Counted from the stretch's first letter, positions 47,371 through 56,438 are shown. The stretch is DNA of 64,000 nt from Methanothermococcus thermolithotrophicus DSM 2095 (GCF_946463545.1 NZ_OX296583.1:124001-188000); one strand, 5' to 3'. Notes: generated by a model not told the origin, from the sequence alone. Program-made: numbers and translations.

Positions 47371-48498
47371 TTAATTCTTTTCTTCCCCAACGCCTATGAA
47401 CATTCTATTTTTACCAACTCTTCCCTTAGCCATTGAGTACAACTCTATATTATTTTCTTTTGAATATTCTTCAACTTTTTTTCTTCCAGCATCTATTGTT
47501 TTTTCACCAAAGGATATAACTACGATAGAATCATCTATCTTTTTTGAACCTATTACTGGTTTTGTGGTCATGTTTGCCAATTCATCACTTTCACTTAGAT
47601 GTGAAGCTATCATGTTTGCATCATCAATAAATGGAAAATCTTTAAGATACTTTACAATGAAATCTATATTTTTCTTTCTCTTTTGGCCATACTTTTTTAT
47701 TTTAACCTGGTAGTAGTTGAGTTTTCCACTTTGAAAATCCTTAATTATGCTTTTAGCGGTTCTTTTTAAATCGATTTCCCCGTTTTTCCCTAAAAAGTTT
47801 AATTTTTTGCCTATTTTCTCGACTAAGTCTTCGTCTATTTCATCTATTTCATTTATGTCAATACCATAGTAGTTTTTAAGTATGTCTTTATTGAAGGTAT
47901 GCAGTCTTTTCAATATCTTTAATGCAGGTGGGACAGGATTTTCAACTTTTTCATACCTCAGAGCTCCGGATATAACGAGCTCATCCTCATCTTTAGGTTC
48001 AATTACTCCAGGAGTATCGAGTAGTTTTATATTTTTTGTTAATTTTATCCACTGCTCTCCTTTTGTGAGTCCTGCAGTTAATCCACTTGGTGCACTCTTT
48101 TTTCCAGTTAAAGCGTTTATTATTGAAGATTTTCCAACGTTTGGATATCCGACAATTCCTACCTTTCCTTCCTTGATGTTGTTTATCTGGAGATAGTTCT
48201 TTATCTCATCCCTTAGTATTTTTGTCCCTATTTTATGTTTTGCACTTATAAAAACCACTGAAGAATTTGGATTCTGTGTTTTAATAAGATTTTTCCATTT
48301 TTCTAAAATATCTTTTGGCACTAAATCGGATTTATTTAAAACATAGATTAGTTTTTTATTTGAATCTATTATTTTATTCTCCAATTCTAAGTTTCTTGTA
48401 GTTTCTGGATCTCTTGCATCTAAGACCATCAAAATAATATGGCATTCTCTTATTATCCTGTTTGCTATTTTCTTTGCTGGAACTTTTTTATATCTCAT
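47371..48498 (-). CDS. Circularly permuted GTPase (YlqF/RbgA-NOG family)
   Basis: 375-residue ribosome-assembly GTPase with permuted motif order: G4 LNKSDLVP and G5 ISAKHKIG come first, then G1 GYPNVGKSS, G2 region GLTAGLTKG and G3 DTPGV. Eukaryotic and bacterial relatives mature the large ribosomal subunit; archaeal role is inferred. The C-terminal extension (about residues 190-375) includes a helical domain and an alpha/beta tail. GGTGATTTT before ATG 48498 belongs to the palindromic element immediately upstream. Confidence 0.88.
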   Translation of the reverse strand: MRYKKVPAKKIANRIIRECHIILMVLDARDPETTRNLELENKIIDSNKKLIYVLNKSDLVPKDILEKWKNLIKTQNPNSSVVFISAKHKIGTKILRDEIKNYLQINNIKEGKVGIVGYPNVGKSSIINALTGKKSAPSGLTAGLTKGEQWIKLTKNIKLLDTPGVIEPKDEDELVISGALRYEKVENPVPPALKILKRLHTFNKDILKNYYGIDINEIDEIDEDLVEKIGKKLNFLGKNGEIDLKRTAKSIIKDFQSGKLNYYQVKIKKYGQKRKKNIDFIVKYLKDFPFIDDANMIASHLSESDELANMTTKPVIGSKKIDDSIVVISFGEKTIDAGRKKVEEYSKENNIELYSMAKGRVGKNRMFIGVGEEKN

Positions 48499-48801
48499 AA
48501 AATCACCTAAACGTAATGAATGTAAGCTATGAAAATCTGAAGGAATTTGTTCAACCGTAGCTCACGAAGTGAGCAAAGGGCTACAAACACGAAGTGTTTG
48601 TTCAATCACCTAAACGTAGTGATGATGACTTAAAAAACCTTCGATTTTCATTCATCACTAAAATCTAAAATTGTTAAATGGTATAATCAACTAATAATTG
48701 CTCAAAATCTAAAGGTGTGTTTCTCCCTAATTTAATATGGATAATTATGACTATCGCTGAGCAACTATAAAAAGTTAAAAATAGAAAAACCAATATTTTG
48801 T
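48499..48801. repeat. Palindromic-element cluster between hsdR and the YlqF-type GTPase gene
   Basis: Contains tandem element units. Read on the plus strand: AGCTATG, imperfect AAAATC stem, GTTCAACC; then GTAGCTCAC-GAA-GTGAGC, GGGCTAC, the 8-bp stem ACAAACAC-GAA-GTGTTTGT near 48585-48603, and TTCAATCACC; then a CTTAAAA/TTCGATTTT segment. On the minus strand the last GGTGATT becomes the SD of the GTPase gene. The right third is AT-rich and featureless. No gene is seen. Confidence 0.75.
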
Positions 48802-51800
48802 TTATGCCATTAGTGGATAATCCCCATATAGTTCCACGGCCTGTTTAAAAATTATGTCTGTTAATTCATCCATGTTTTTCTGTTTTAATATTTTATGTTT
48901 TACTCTATATTTTCTCAATATGCGTTTTATGGATGCCCTAACTTTTGCCTTTGAGCTCTCATATTTAAACCAATCTGTGGATAGATTTTTCTTTATTTTT
49001 TCGGTAATTTCCCTTACAATTTCTATAATTATTTTCATTTCGTCGTCGTTTAAATTTGAATTGCCATATAAATATATTAAAGCATCATAAAATACTTCCT
49101 CTTCATCGGTTAAACCAAGTTTTTTAGCATTATCTGATGAATACCTCAATTCCTCGGCGATATTCATAAGCTGTTCTATCACCTGTTCAACAGTAATCAA
49201 TCTATTGTTATACTTTCTTATAGCTTCCTCTATTTTTTCTTGAAAAGATTTTCTTTTAATTCGGTTTCGTTTAAGTAATACTCTTACTTGGTCATTTAGT
49301 AGTTTCTCTAAAACCTTAATTCGAACATCTTTAACCTCAATATTATCAAGGTATTTTAAGAATTCTGGATCAAATATAGATATGGGGTTATCATCTTTTA
49401 GTCCAAAAATATTAACAATATCTTTTGCTTTAATACTTCTATTTACGAGCTCAATAAGTGCATCTTCTAAGGAGTCGGATATTTCGTTATTTTTGGTGTA
49501 GATATAATTTCTAAGATTTCTTGCTACCAATTGGAAAAATTCTAAATCATCCCTAATTTTCATTGCCTCAGGGTGTGGGCTCACAAGTGCATAAACCTTT
49601 GTTAATTCCGATACTAATTTTAAATAATTTCTTAAAGTTCCTTTTTCTTTTTTATCCTCCTCTGTGATTTTATGATATGCTATCTGTATAAGTTTTGCGA
49701 GCTCCGTATTTGATAAAGATTTCCAATTGGAATAATCTATTTTATTTAAATACAACCTTACTATATCATACTTATCTTTCATTAGCTTTAACGCTTCATT
49801 AAGTGGGAGCATGGTTTCTTTTACAACCTTTCCGCTGTATCTATCAAGTGATTTTTTAAGGTCGTCGGTAATTCCAATATAATCTATTATCCAGCCCCCC
49901 ACTTTATTAGGATAAACCCTATTTACTCTTGCAACTGCCTGTAATAGATTGTGATTTTTCATTGGTTTATCAATATACATTCTATCCACAACAGGCACAT
50001 CAAAACCTGTGAGCCACATATCTACAACTATTACAATTTTTAAAGGGTCATCGGGATTTTTGAATCTTTCTGCGAGCTCCTCCAATTCATGCTTTGTTCT
50101 TATGTGCTCCCAAAATTTCTTAGGGTCGTGGCTTTTATTTCCAGACATTACTACGGCTATTTCCGGGCAATCTTTTATTTTTTTCATATAGTTATACATT
50201 TCTACGGCGGCATTTCTGCTTATACATACAACCATGGCTTTTGTGTCCAATTCTTTGCCGTTAAAGTGGGTAATAATATCTTTTGCTATTTTTTCCATTC
50301 TTGATGGTGTTGTAATAAGGGTTTCAATTGCTGAAAATCTCCTTTTTACATTTTCTTTCTTTGAATTTTCCAATTCTTTTGTGATGTCTTCAAAATCTAA
50401 ATCTAAATATTCATTTGAAAGATGGAGCTCTGAAAATCTTGCCTCATAGTAAATAGGAACAATAGCTCCATCCTCTGTCGCATCCTTTATTGTATATATT
50501 CCTGCATAATCTCCAAAAGTATTTGTTGTAGATTTATCTTCAAGTTCTATTGGCGTTCCTGTGAATCCAATAAACATTGCATTTGGTAGAGCTCCCCTTA
50601 TGTTCTGGGCAAGTTTTTTATACTGGCTTCTATGTGCCTCATCTGCAATTACTATGATATTATTTCGATCTGAGATTTTAGGGAATGTATTATTTTTATT
50701 CTCTAATTCATCCTTTGTTAGTTGGAATTTTTGAATGGTTGTAAATATTATGTCCCCTGATTTGATGTTTAACTTATTTCTAAGGTCTTCTATTGATTCT
50801 GCCTTTTTTCCGTATGCTCCTAACTCAGTTTTTATAAAGGTTTTATAGATTTGATCGTCTAAATCGTTTCTATCGGTTAAAATTAATACTGTTGGATTGT
50901 TTAGTTCTGGAAGTTTTATAATTTTTCTCGTGTAAAATAACATGGATAAAGATTTACCGCTTCCCTGTGTGTGCCAAAATGTCCCGATTCTCTTATCTTT
51001 TGAGTTTATGGCTTTTAGTGTTCTATTTACTGCCTTTCTAACATCGTAAAACTGGTGATACATGGCTATTTTTTTAATAATTTGTTTTTTGTCAATCTCA
51101 TAGACAATAAAATCCTGAATATATTCTAAAAGCCTTTTTTTATTGAACAATCCTTTAATTAAAACCTCTAATGAAGGGGTTGTTTTTTCCTCGTAGTCGT
51201 ATTTATCGTTAATTCCTCTCCATTTTGAAAATCTTTCGTAATCTGCAGTGATGCTTCCTATTTTAGTTTCCAATAGGTTGCTTATTACCAATATTTCGTT
51301 GTAGTAGAATATTTGGGGTGCGAGCTCCTTATAATTTTGAATTTGTTTATATGCACTTTTTATGGATGAGTTGGCTGGATTTTTAAATTCAAATAATGCT
51401 ATTGGTAGTCCGTTAATAAATAGGGCTAAATCAAATCTTACTCCATCCTTATTTTCTTCCTTTACTACAAATTGATTTGATATTAAAAAAGAGTTATTAT
51501 TTATATTGTTAAAATCTATTAATTTTACTATATCGGCTTTTATATTGCCTTCTTTGTCTCTATATTCTATAGATATTCCGTTTATAAGTAATCTATGAAA
51601 ATTATAGTTTGCCTCTTCTATACTTATGTTTGATAAGGATATTATTCGATTATATGCTTCTTCTAGTGCGGCATCTGGAATATTTGGGTTTAATGTTCTT
51701 ATAGCCTTTATGAATCTTTCTTTTAAAATCACATCTGCGAAGGTTTCCCTTTCTCCTTTTTCTGGAGTGAGCTCCCTACCATGTATATATTGATACCCCT

Positions 51801-51864
51801 CCCCCTCACTTAACCAATTTATAGCTGGCTGTTCCACTATCGTGTCTTCGCTGATACTTCCCAT
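48802..51864 (-). CDS. hsdR: Type I restriction enzyme R subunit
   Basis: Translocating endonuclease subunit (about 1020 residues). N-terminal PD-(D/E)XK nuclease core at about 140-190 (FDLALFINGLPIALFEFKNP), then SF2 motor: Walker A HTQGSGKSLSML, VLILTDRNDLDDQI, DEAH box IADEAHRSQ, FIGFTGTPI and motif VI AVARVNRVY. Helical C-terminus binds the M/S core. ATG 51864 has GGTGATGG directly upstream; a longer in-frame start at 51921 lies in the repeat following the HEPN gene. It is the last gene of the hsdM-hsdS-(TA)-hsdR operon. Confidence 0.95.
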   Translation of the reverse strand: MGSISEDTIVEQPAINWLSEGEGYQYIHGRELTPEKGERETFADVILKERFIKAIRTLNPNIPDAALEEAYNRIISLSNISIEEANYNFHRLLINGISIEYRDKEGNIKADIVKLIDFNNINNNSFLISNQFVVKEENKDGVRFDLALFINGLPIALFEFKNPANSSIKSAYKQIQNYKELAPQIFYYNEILVISNLLETKIGSITADYERFSKWRGINDKYDYEEKTTPSLEVLIKGLFNKKRLLEYIQDFIVYEIDKKQIIKKIAMYHQFYDVRKAVNRTLKAINSKDKRIGTFWHTQGSGKSLSMLFYTRKIIKLPELNNPTVLILTDRNDLDDQIYKTFIKTELGAYGKKAESIEDLRNKLNIKSGDIIFTTIQKFQLTKDELENKNNTFPKISDRNNIIVIADEAHRSQYKKLAQNIRGALPNAMFIGFTGTPIELEDKSTTNTFGDYAGIYTIKDATEDGAIVPIYYEARFSELHLSNEYLDLDFEDITKELENSKKENVKRRFSAIETLITTPSRMEKIAKDIITHFNGKELDTKAMVVCISRNAAVEMYNYMKKIKDCPEIAVVMSGNKSHDPKKFWEHIRTKHELEELAERFKNPDDPLKIVIVVDMWLTGFDVPVVDRMYIDKPMKNHNLLQAVARVNRVYPNKVGGWIIDYIGITDDLKKSLDRYSGKVVKETMLPLNEALKLMKDKYDIVRLYLNKIDYSNWKSLSNTELAKLIQIAYHKITEEDKKEKGTLRNYLKLVSELTKVYALVSPHPEAMKIRDDLEFFQLVARNLRNYIYTKNNEISDSLEDALIELVNRSIKAKDIVNIFGLKDDNPISIFDPEFLKYLDNIEVKDVRIKVLEKLLNDQVRVLLKRNRIKRKSFQEKIEEAIRKYNNRLITVEQVIEQLMNIAEELRYSSDNAKKLGLTDEEEVFYDALIYLYGNSNLNDDEMKIIIEIVREITEKIKKNLSTDWFKYESSKAKVRASIKRILRKYRVKHKILKQKNMDELTDIIFKQAVELYGDYPLMA

Positions 51865-51917
51865 TCCATCACCTAGTATATAGTATATATTGTCCCCTCG
51901 GAGCTCCGACTTATATA

Positions 51918-52238
51918 TCATTTGTCGAGCTCTTTTAAAATTTTTTCAACAGTTTGTTTTAGTTTTGGGAGCTCCTCTTTAATAATAAACCATGTAGTTT
52001 CATAATCTACTCCAAAGTATTTATGAATTAAAATATTTCTAAATCCGATTATTTTTTTCCACGGGATTTCAGAATATTCCTCTCTAATCTCAACGGGCAC
52101 ATATTTTGATGCCTCGCCTATTATTTCTAAATTTCTTGTAATGGCATCCACTAAAAGCTCATTTTTAATAAAATCTTCAAATTCAATGTTGTTTGTCCAT
52201 CTTTCTATTTTACTTGCAGAATTTAAGATGTCCCACAA
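51918..52238 (-). CDS. hepT: HEPN-domain RNase toxin (HepT/DUF86 type), start codon altered
   Basis: HEPN ribonuclease-type toxin (106 residues from TTG 52238) with the RX4-6H motif [10 protein letters not shown] near the middle and a conserved LEIIGEASK helix. Homology extends eight codons further upstream (KRDAKKF), where the expected ATG is a CTG at 52262, directly at the edge of a palindromic element. The native start was apparently replaced by the element; translation must use CTG, TTG or fail. It pairs with the MNT gene just upstream. Confidence 0.8.
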   Translation of the reverse strand: MWDILNSASKIERWTNNIEFEDFIKNELLVDAITRNLEIIGEASKYVPVEIREEYSEIPWKKIIGFRNILIHKYFGVDYETTWFIIKEELPKLKQTVEKILKELDK

Positions 52239-52256
52239 AAATTTTTTAGCATCCCT

Positions 52257-52302
52257 TTTCAGGTAAAATCTACGATTTTACTACTCTACGCTTCGCTCCG
52301 AT
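52257..52302. repeat. Palindromic element at the MNT/HEPN junction
   Basis: Plus strand: stem GTAAAATC-TAC-GATTTTAC (52263-52281), then TACTCTACGCTTCGCTCCGAT, by span to 52302. In minus orientation it starts ATCGGAGCGAAGCG, as in the copies within the second HEPN gene, but inserted the other way round. It supplies the last codons of the MNT gene (ending YRSEA) and removes the ATG of hepT. Confidence 0.75.
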
Positions 52303-52594
52303 AGACATATATTAAATCCTCCTCAACGGATTTTTTTAAATAAGGATTTTGTATTGATTTTTTAATTATTAAATCAACCTCAATATTAAGTATTTTTTCT
52401 AAATATTCCTTTAAATCAACTATATCTAAGCCGATAGGTTCATAAAATTCAACTAATATGTCTATATCTGATGTTTCTTTCTGTTCCCCCCTTGCATAAC
52501 TGCCAAATATTCCGATGGTTTTAACCTTATATCTTTCTCTTAGTTCTTTTTTATGTTCTAAAATTATCTTTTTAATCTCGTTTAAAGTTTTCAT
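52286..52594 (-). CDS. mntA: MNT-type nucleotidyltransferase antitoxin (MntA-like)
   Basis: About 102 residues from ATG 52594, preceded by GGGGATAAT; the nucleotidyltransferase motif is IGIFGSYARGEQKETSDIDI, by which MntA proteins AMPylate and neutralise HEPN toxins. The first ~50 residues are nearly the same as in the second MNT gene at 53052-53357, while the C-terminal half differs completely (IGLDIVDLKEYLEKIL), as in a recombination chimera. The last residues YRSEA come from a palindromic element. Confidence 0.85.
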   Translation of the reverse strand: MKTLNEIKKIILEHKKELRERYKVKTIGIFGSYARGEQKETSDIDILVEFYEPIGLDIVDLKEYLEKILNIEVDLIIKKSIQNPYLKKSVEEDLIYVYRSEA

Positions 52595-52756
52595 ATTATC
52601 CCCTCGGAGCTCCGATTTATATATCATTTGTCGAGCTCTTTTAATATTTGTATAACATCATCTTTTAGAGGTGGTAGTTTATTCTCAATAACATCCCAAA
52701 TAATTAAAAGATTTATTTTAAAATAACTATGAATTAAAACATCTCTAAATCCTGCT

Positions 52757-52811
52757 ATCGGAGCTACGAAGTAGCGAAGAGATACAAAATCACAAAGTGA
52801 TTTTGTTTAAT
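52757..52811. repeat. Palindromic element inserted in the HEPN pseudogene (copy 1)
   Basis: About 54 bases: ATCGGAGCTAC-GAA-GTAGCGAAGAGATAC, by span, then the stem CAAAATCAC-AAA-GTGATTTTG and TTTAAT. It splits the codons for Lys-Lys-Ile and Ala-Gly-Phe of the HEPN gene just before the RX4-6H catalytic motif. No obvious target-site duplication longer than two bases. Confidence 0.82.
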
Positions 52812-52876
52812 TTTTTTCCAATCGCTGTTAGGATATTTTGATTTTATTTCGTCGGGAATTTTTTTAACCGCATCGG

Positions 52877-52922
52877 AGCGAAGCGGAGAGCTACAAATCC
52901 GTTAGGATTTGTTCAATCATCA
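52877..52922. repeat. Palindromic element inserted in the HEPN pseudogene (copy 2)
   Basis: About 45 bases: continuation of ATCGGAGCGAAGCGGAGAG, CTAC, stem ACAAATCC-GTTA-GGATTTGT, then TCAATCAT. It splits the Ile-Ile-Gly/Glu-Ala segment of the HEPN gene. Together with copy 1 it shows that the stem sequence varies while the flanks (ATCGGAG..., GTTCAATCA) stay alike. Confidence 0.82.
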
Positions 52923-53051
52923 ATTATCATTAGGTTCTTAATTACTGCATCTTGAACTATTTGCTGCTCTAAAAATTCATCATAGGTATTAATATTATAA
53001 GTGTAATTTTCTATTCTTTCTATTGCATCTAAAATATCATTTAAATATAAT

Positions 53052-53357
53052 TTATAATCCCTCGGCATATTCAACCTCATTTAGAATATACTTTTTTAGC
53101 TCTGGTTTAATATCATCTTTAATTACTAAATCGACTTTTTTATTGAATAAATCCTCTAAATAGTATTTTAATCCCATGTAGTTATCAAAATTTATATATC
53201 CTTTTTCAAATTCAACTAATATGTCTATATCTGATGTTTCCTTCTGCTCCCCTCTTGCATAACTGCCAAATATTCCGATAGTTTTAACTTTGTATTTTTC
53301 TTTTAGTTCCTTTTTGTGTTCTAAAAGTATCTTTTTTATTTCGTTTAAGGTTTTCAT
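53052..53357 (-). CDS. mntA: MNT-type nucleotidyltransferase antitoxin (second copy)
   Basis: 101 residues with IGIFGSYARGEQKETSDIDI; start ATG 53357 follows CCGGGGGATTAAC. The C-terminal half (GYINFDNYMGLKYYLEDLF) resembles the orphan MNT at 46977-47270 more than its neighbour at 52286. Its stop overlaps the ATG of the disrupted HEPN gene. If it only acts on that toxin, it is now without a partner, which may be why it and the neighbouring module could recombine. Confidence 0.87.
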   Translation of the reverse strand: MKTLNEIKKILLEHKKELKEKYKVKTIGIFGSYARGEQKETSDIDILVEFEKGYINFDNYMGLKYYLEDLFNKKVDLVIKDDIKPELKKYILNEVEYAEGL

Positions 53358-53450
53358 GTTAATCCCCCGGAGCTCTGATATAAAAATTTTAGATATAAAA
53401 TTTTTATCATCAAAATTAAAGTTAATAATTATTTTGTAGTTAAATGTTTA

Positions 53451-54716
53451 TTAAACTCTTACTCTAATTTTCCCTGTGATGAGTTTAGGTAATAACGTAT
53501 CTCTTATTTTAGTTAAGGTTTGGATTTCTTTTTGATTATTTAAAATTTGGTTAAATATGGGGTTTGCAATTTTCTTAAATTTTTTAATTATATCTATTTT
53601 AGGAATTAAAATATCTAAATTCTTTACAATACTTACATTCAAATTTTGCTGTGCCGCCCCAGAAGCTAAATTATTTAGATATTCCCTTTGAGATAGTAAA
53701 TATAAAAATAAATATTCATATGATACCATTTCTTCATTTACCACCATCCCACAAGCCGCCTGATTAAAGGTGGCTTCTTTTGATAATATCCCTAATTTAC
53801 CAACAGTGGGGGATGCATAAATGGCCATCACTACGCTATTTTTAGGAAATAATTTTGCAGATGATTTATATAATGCCTCTTCTGAAATTTTTTCTTCAGT
53901 GTCTAATATATAATTATCATTTAATTCTTTGGTTTTTGCCCAAAGAATATCTCCATTAAAGAAGTTCTCATTTTTCCTTGATGGGGTGCCCCCTGATGCC
54001 AATTTTAAACATATATTTTTTAGTTTTTCAACTCTCCACCCCTTCGGTATCTCTCCGAGCTCACTATTTATAAACTCTCCACCAGAACTTTTATATGGTT
54101 TTCCTTCTTCGTTTGGAAATTCAAAATCTATAAACCATCTTTTAAAAATTGTTTTTGCCATTTCTTCTAATGTTTTATTCATTTTAATGTTTAATTCGAT
54201 TTTCTCATCTAAACTTGATAGTATTTCTGCTATTTTTTGCTGTTCTTTGAGTGGTGGTAAAATAACTTGAAATTGACTTAAAACCTTAGCATTAGCTCCA
54301 GCTTGTGCGGAACCAGATTTCACATTTTTTATATATTCCCACCATGCATTACTTCTCATTTGATACCAAACATGCTTAGGATGGGCTAATTTTCTGTTTA
54401 TTCTGAACCTTATTAAATATGATGCAAACACAACATCGCAATCTTCATCAAAAAAATAATTTTCTCCCGTACTATTTCCTGTTCTTGCGACAACAATATC
54501 TCCATTTTGAAGCTTATATTTTTCTATATCTTTTTCCTCTATTTTACAAAATGGTACTTCCTCCCAATTAACAATTCCACCATTAATATCAGTAATTCTA
54601 AGAAACTTAATTTTCCCTTTCTGGACTGCTGATGCGGTATATCCATAATTAACACTTTCTGCAACTTCTCCCAATTTTCGAACTTCCCAACCTTCAGGTA
54701 AATTTAAATCGTCCAT
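53451..54716 (-). CDS. hsdS: Type I restriction-modification specificity subunit
   Basis: DNA-recognition subunit (421 residues) with two target recognition domains: TRD1 at about 1-160 (starting LPEGWEVRKLGEVAE) and TRD2 at about 215-380 (IPKGWRVEKLKNICLKLASGGTP), each followed by a conserved coiled-coil: LPPLKEQQKIAEILSSLDEKIELNIKMN, by span at 155-182, and NQKEIQTLTKIRDTLLPKL. A full two-TRD protein, therefore a bipartite recognition site. It is 42 bases downstream of hsdM. No inverted or silent hsdS copies are visible in the window. Confidence 0.93.
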   Translation of the reverse strand: MDDLNLPEGWEVRKLGEVAESVNYGYTASAVQKGKIKFLRITDINGGIVNWEEVPFCKIEEKDIEKYKLQNGDIVVARTGNSTGENYFFDEDCDVVFASYLIRFRINRKLAHPKHVWYQMRSNAWWEYIKNVKSGSAQAGANAKVLSQFQVILPPLKEQQKIAEILSSLDEKIELNIKMNKTLEEMAKTIFKRWFIDFEFPNEEGKPYKSSGGEFINSELGEIPKGWRVEKLKNICLKLASGGTPSRKNENFFNGDILWAKTKELNDNYILDTEEKISEEALYKSSAKLFPKNSVVMAIYASPTVGKLGILSKEATFNQAACGMVVNEEMVSYEYLFLYLLSQREYLNNLASGAAQQNLNVSIVKNLDILIPKIDIIKKFKKIANPIFNQILNNQKEIQTLTKIRDTLLPKLITGKIRVRV

Positions 54717-54758
54717 AGTATCACATTATATAAATTTATTAATGATAAAAATTAAAAT

Positions 54759-56378
54759 TTATATTCGAAATCCCAATTCACTTAAATTATTCTTTATTCT
54801 CTCTTCGAGCTCCTTAGATTTTTTAAATTGTTCCGATAATTCCTTAGTCAATCTTTCCATTTTCTCTTCAAAAGGTTCCGAATCTTCTTCAACATCTGCA
54901 ATTCCAACATAACGCCCAGGAGTTAAAACATAGTCCTGTTCTCTTATTTCATCTATTGTAGCAACCTTACAGAATCCTTTTTCATCCTTATACTCTGGAT
55001 AGCCCTCTTCTCCCCTATAACTTCTATAAACATCAGCTATTTTTTTAATCTGTTCCTCTGAAAATTCATTCTGATTTCTAGATACTGGGGTGTAAATCTC
55101 CCTTGCGTCTATAAATAGAGTTTCCCATTTCCTACTTCTAAACCTTCCATTCTCTTTGTTTTTGTCTATTACCCATATACAAGCTGGAATTTGCGTAGTA
55201 TAAAACATCTTATTAGGTAGCGATATTATACAATCTACAATACCCTCTTCTATTATCTTTTTTCTTATCTCCCCTTCTTTACCACCAGCAGATAGGGAAC
55301 CATTAGCCATAATAAAAGCAGCTATACCATCATCCGATAAGTGATAAATAAAATGCTGTATCCATAAAAAGTTTGCATTCCCACTTTTTGCATTTTCTGC
55401 CTTTTTTGGAACGATTCCATAGGGAAACCTTACATCCCCTTCCAAAACCTTTGGGTCATAATCCTTATAGTTAAACGGTGGATTTGTAATAATATAGTCT
55501 GCCTTTAAATCCCTATGTTTATCATTTGATAGCGTGTCTCCCTGTTTTATCTGGTCATGCGGTAATCTATGTATCGCAAGGTTCATTTTACATATTCTAA
55601 CATTTGAAGAATTCAACTCCTGACCATATATTGCTAAATCTACACCATTTCCATTTTTTATATACTCCTTCACAAACTTAGAGCTCTGAACAAACATTCC
55701 ACCACTACCACATGCAGGGTCGTATATTCTACCTCTTAAAGGTTCTACTAACTCAACAAGCAGTTTTACAATACATTCAGGAGTAAAGAACTCACCTCCT
55801 TTTTGCCCCAATTTCTGGGAAAAGTTCCTCATAAAATACCCATAAATTGTTCCGAATACATCCCCTATACTCTCATCCTTGTTTTCTATGAATTCCTTAT
55901 AATTAATATTATTAAATAAGTCAAGTAATGCCCCTAATTTCTCATGTGGAATTTCTGCTCTTACATATTCTTTAGGCAATACTCCCTTTAATTTACTGTT
56001 GTGTTTTTCCAGTAAAATCATAGCATCGTCCAATAACTTGGCAATGTTTGGATTTTTCGCATTTTTTATTAAATAATCCCATCTTGATTTTTCAGGAACA
56101 TAAAAAACATTTTCAGAAATATATTCTTCCTTATCCCCCAAAAGCTCTATTTGCTCCTCCTCTGTTTCACAGTAATATTCACTATCAGGATTTTTAGACA
56201 AATTTATTAATTCTTTTCTTCTTTCTTCAAACATATCAGATGCATATTTTAAGAATATGATGCCCAATACTATATCCTTATATCTTGAAGGGTCAACACT
56301 GCCCCTTAATTTCTCCGCACTGCTCCATAGTGTTTTTTCAAGTTTTTTTAATATTTCCTGTTTCTTCTTTAGCTTCAT
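54759..56378 (-). CDS. hsdM: Type I restriction-modification DNA methyltransferase subunit
   Basis: N6-adenine methyltransferase (539 residues). N-terminal helical domain (LWSSAEKLRGSVDPSRYKDIVLGIIFLKY by span), SAM motif I DPACGSGGMF near residue 215, catalytic motif IV NPPFNYKDYD. With HsdS it forms the modification enzyme and with HsdR the restriction complex. First gene of the minus-strand operon, ATG 56378 with GGAGGAGAAT upstream. Confidence 0.95.
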   Translation of the reverse strand: MKLKKKQEILKKLEKTLWSSAEKLRGSVDPSRYKDIVLGIIFLKYASDMFEERRKELINLSKNPDSEYYCETEEEQIELLGDKEEYISENVFYVPEKSRWDYLIKNAKNPNIAKLLDDAMILLEKHNSKLKGVLPKEYVRAEIPHEKLGALLDLFNNINYKEFIENKDESIGDVFGTIYGYFMRNFSQKLGQKGGEFFTPECIVKLLVELVEPLRGRIYDPACGSGGMFVQSSKFVKEYIKNGNGVDLAIYGQELNSSNVRICKMNLAIHRLPHDQIKQGDTLSNDKHRDLKADYIITNPPFNYKDYDPKVLEGDVRFPYGIVPKKAENAKSGNANFLWIQHFIYHLSDDGIAAFIMANGSLSAGGKEGEIRKKIIEEGIVDCIISLPNKMFYTTQIPACIWVIDKNKENGRFRSRKWETLFIDAREIYTPVSRNQNEFSEEQIKKIADVYRSYRGEEGYPEYKDEKGFCKVATIDEIREQDYVLTPGRYVGIADVEEDSEPFEEKMERLTKELSEQFKKSKELEERIKNNLSELGFRI

Positions 56379-56438
56379 TATTCTCCTCCTTAGTTTATAA
56401 TATTACTAGGCCATCAAAATATTTGTATTAAATATTTT

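Larger units (their letters stand above)
52603..53068 (-). pseudogene. HEPN (HepT-type) toxin gene disrupted by two palindromic elements
   Basis: ATG 53068 begins MPRDYKLYLNDILDAIERIE and runs to LMIID, then meets an element (about 52877-52922) with a stop. The frame resumes as VKKIPDEIKSKYPNSDWKKI, is interrupted again (about 52757-52811), and resumes as GFRDVLIHSYF to KELDK and stop 52624. Removing both elements restores a full-length HEPN protein that aligns throughout with the intact neighbour (LEIIGEAS / [16 protein letters not shown]). The ATG overlaps the stop region of the MNT gene upstream. The interval to 52603 carries the repeat CGGAGCTCCGAGGGG. Confidence 0.88.

Noticed and set aside
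48499-48660. CRISPR array considered for the regularly spaced palindromes
   Set aside because: Units differ in sequence and spacing, no constant repeat with unique spacers of equal length, and no cas genes nearby.
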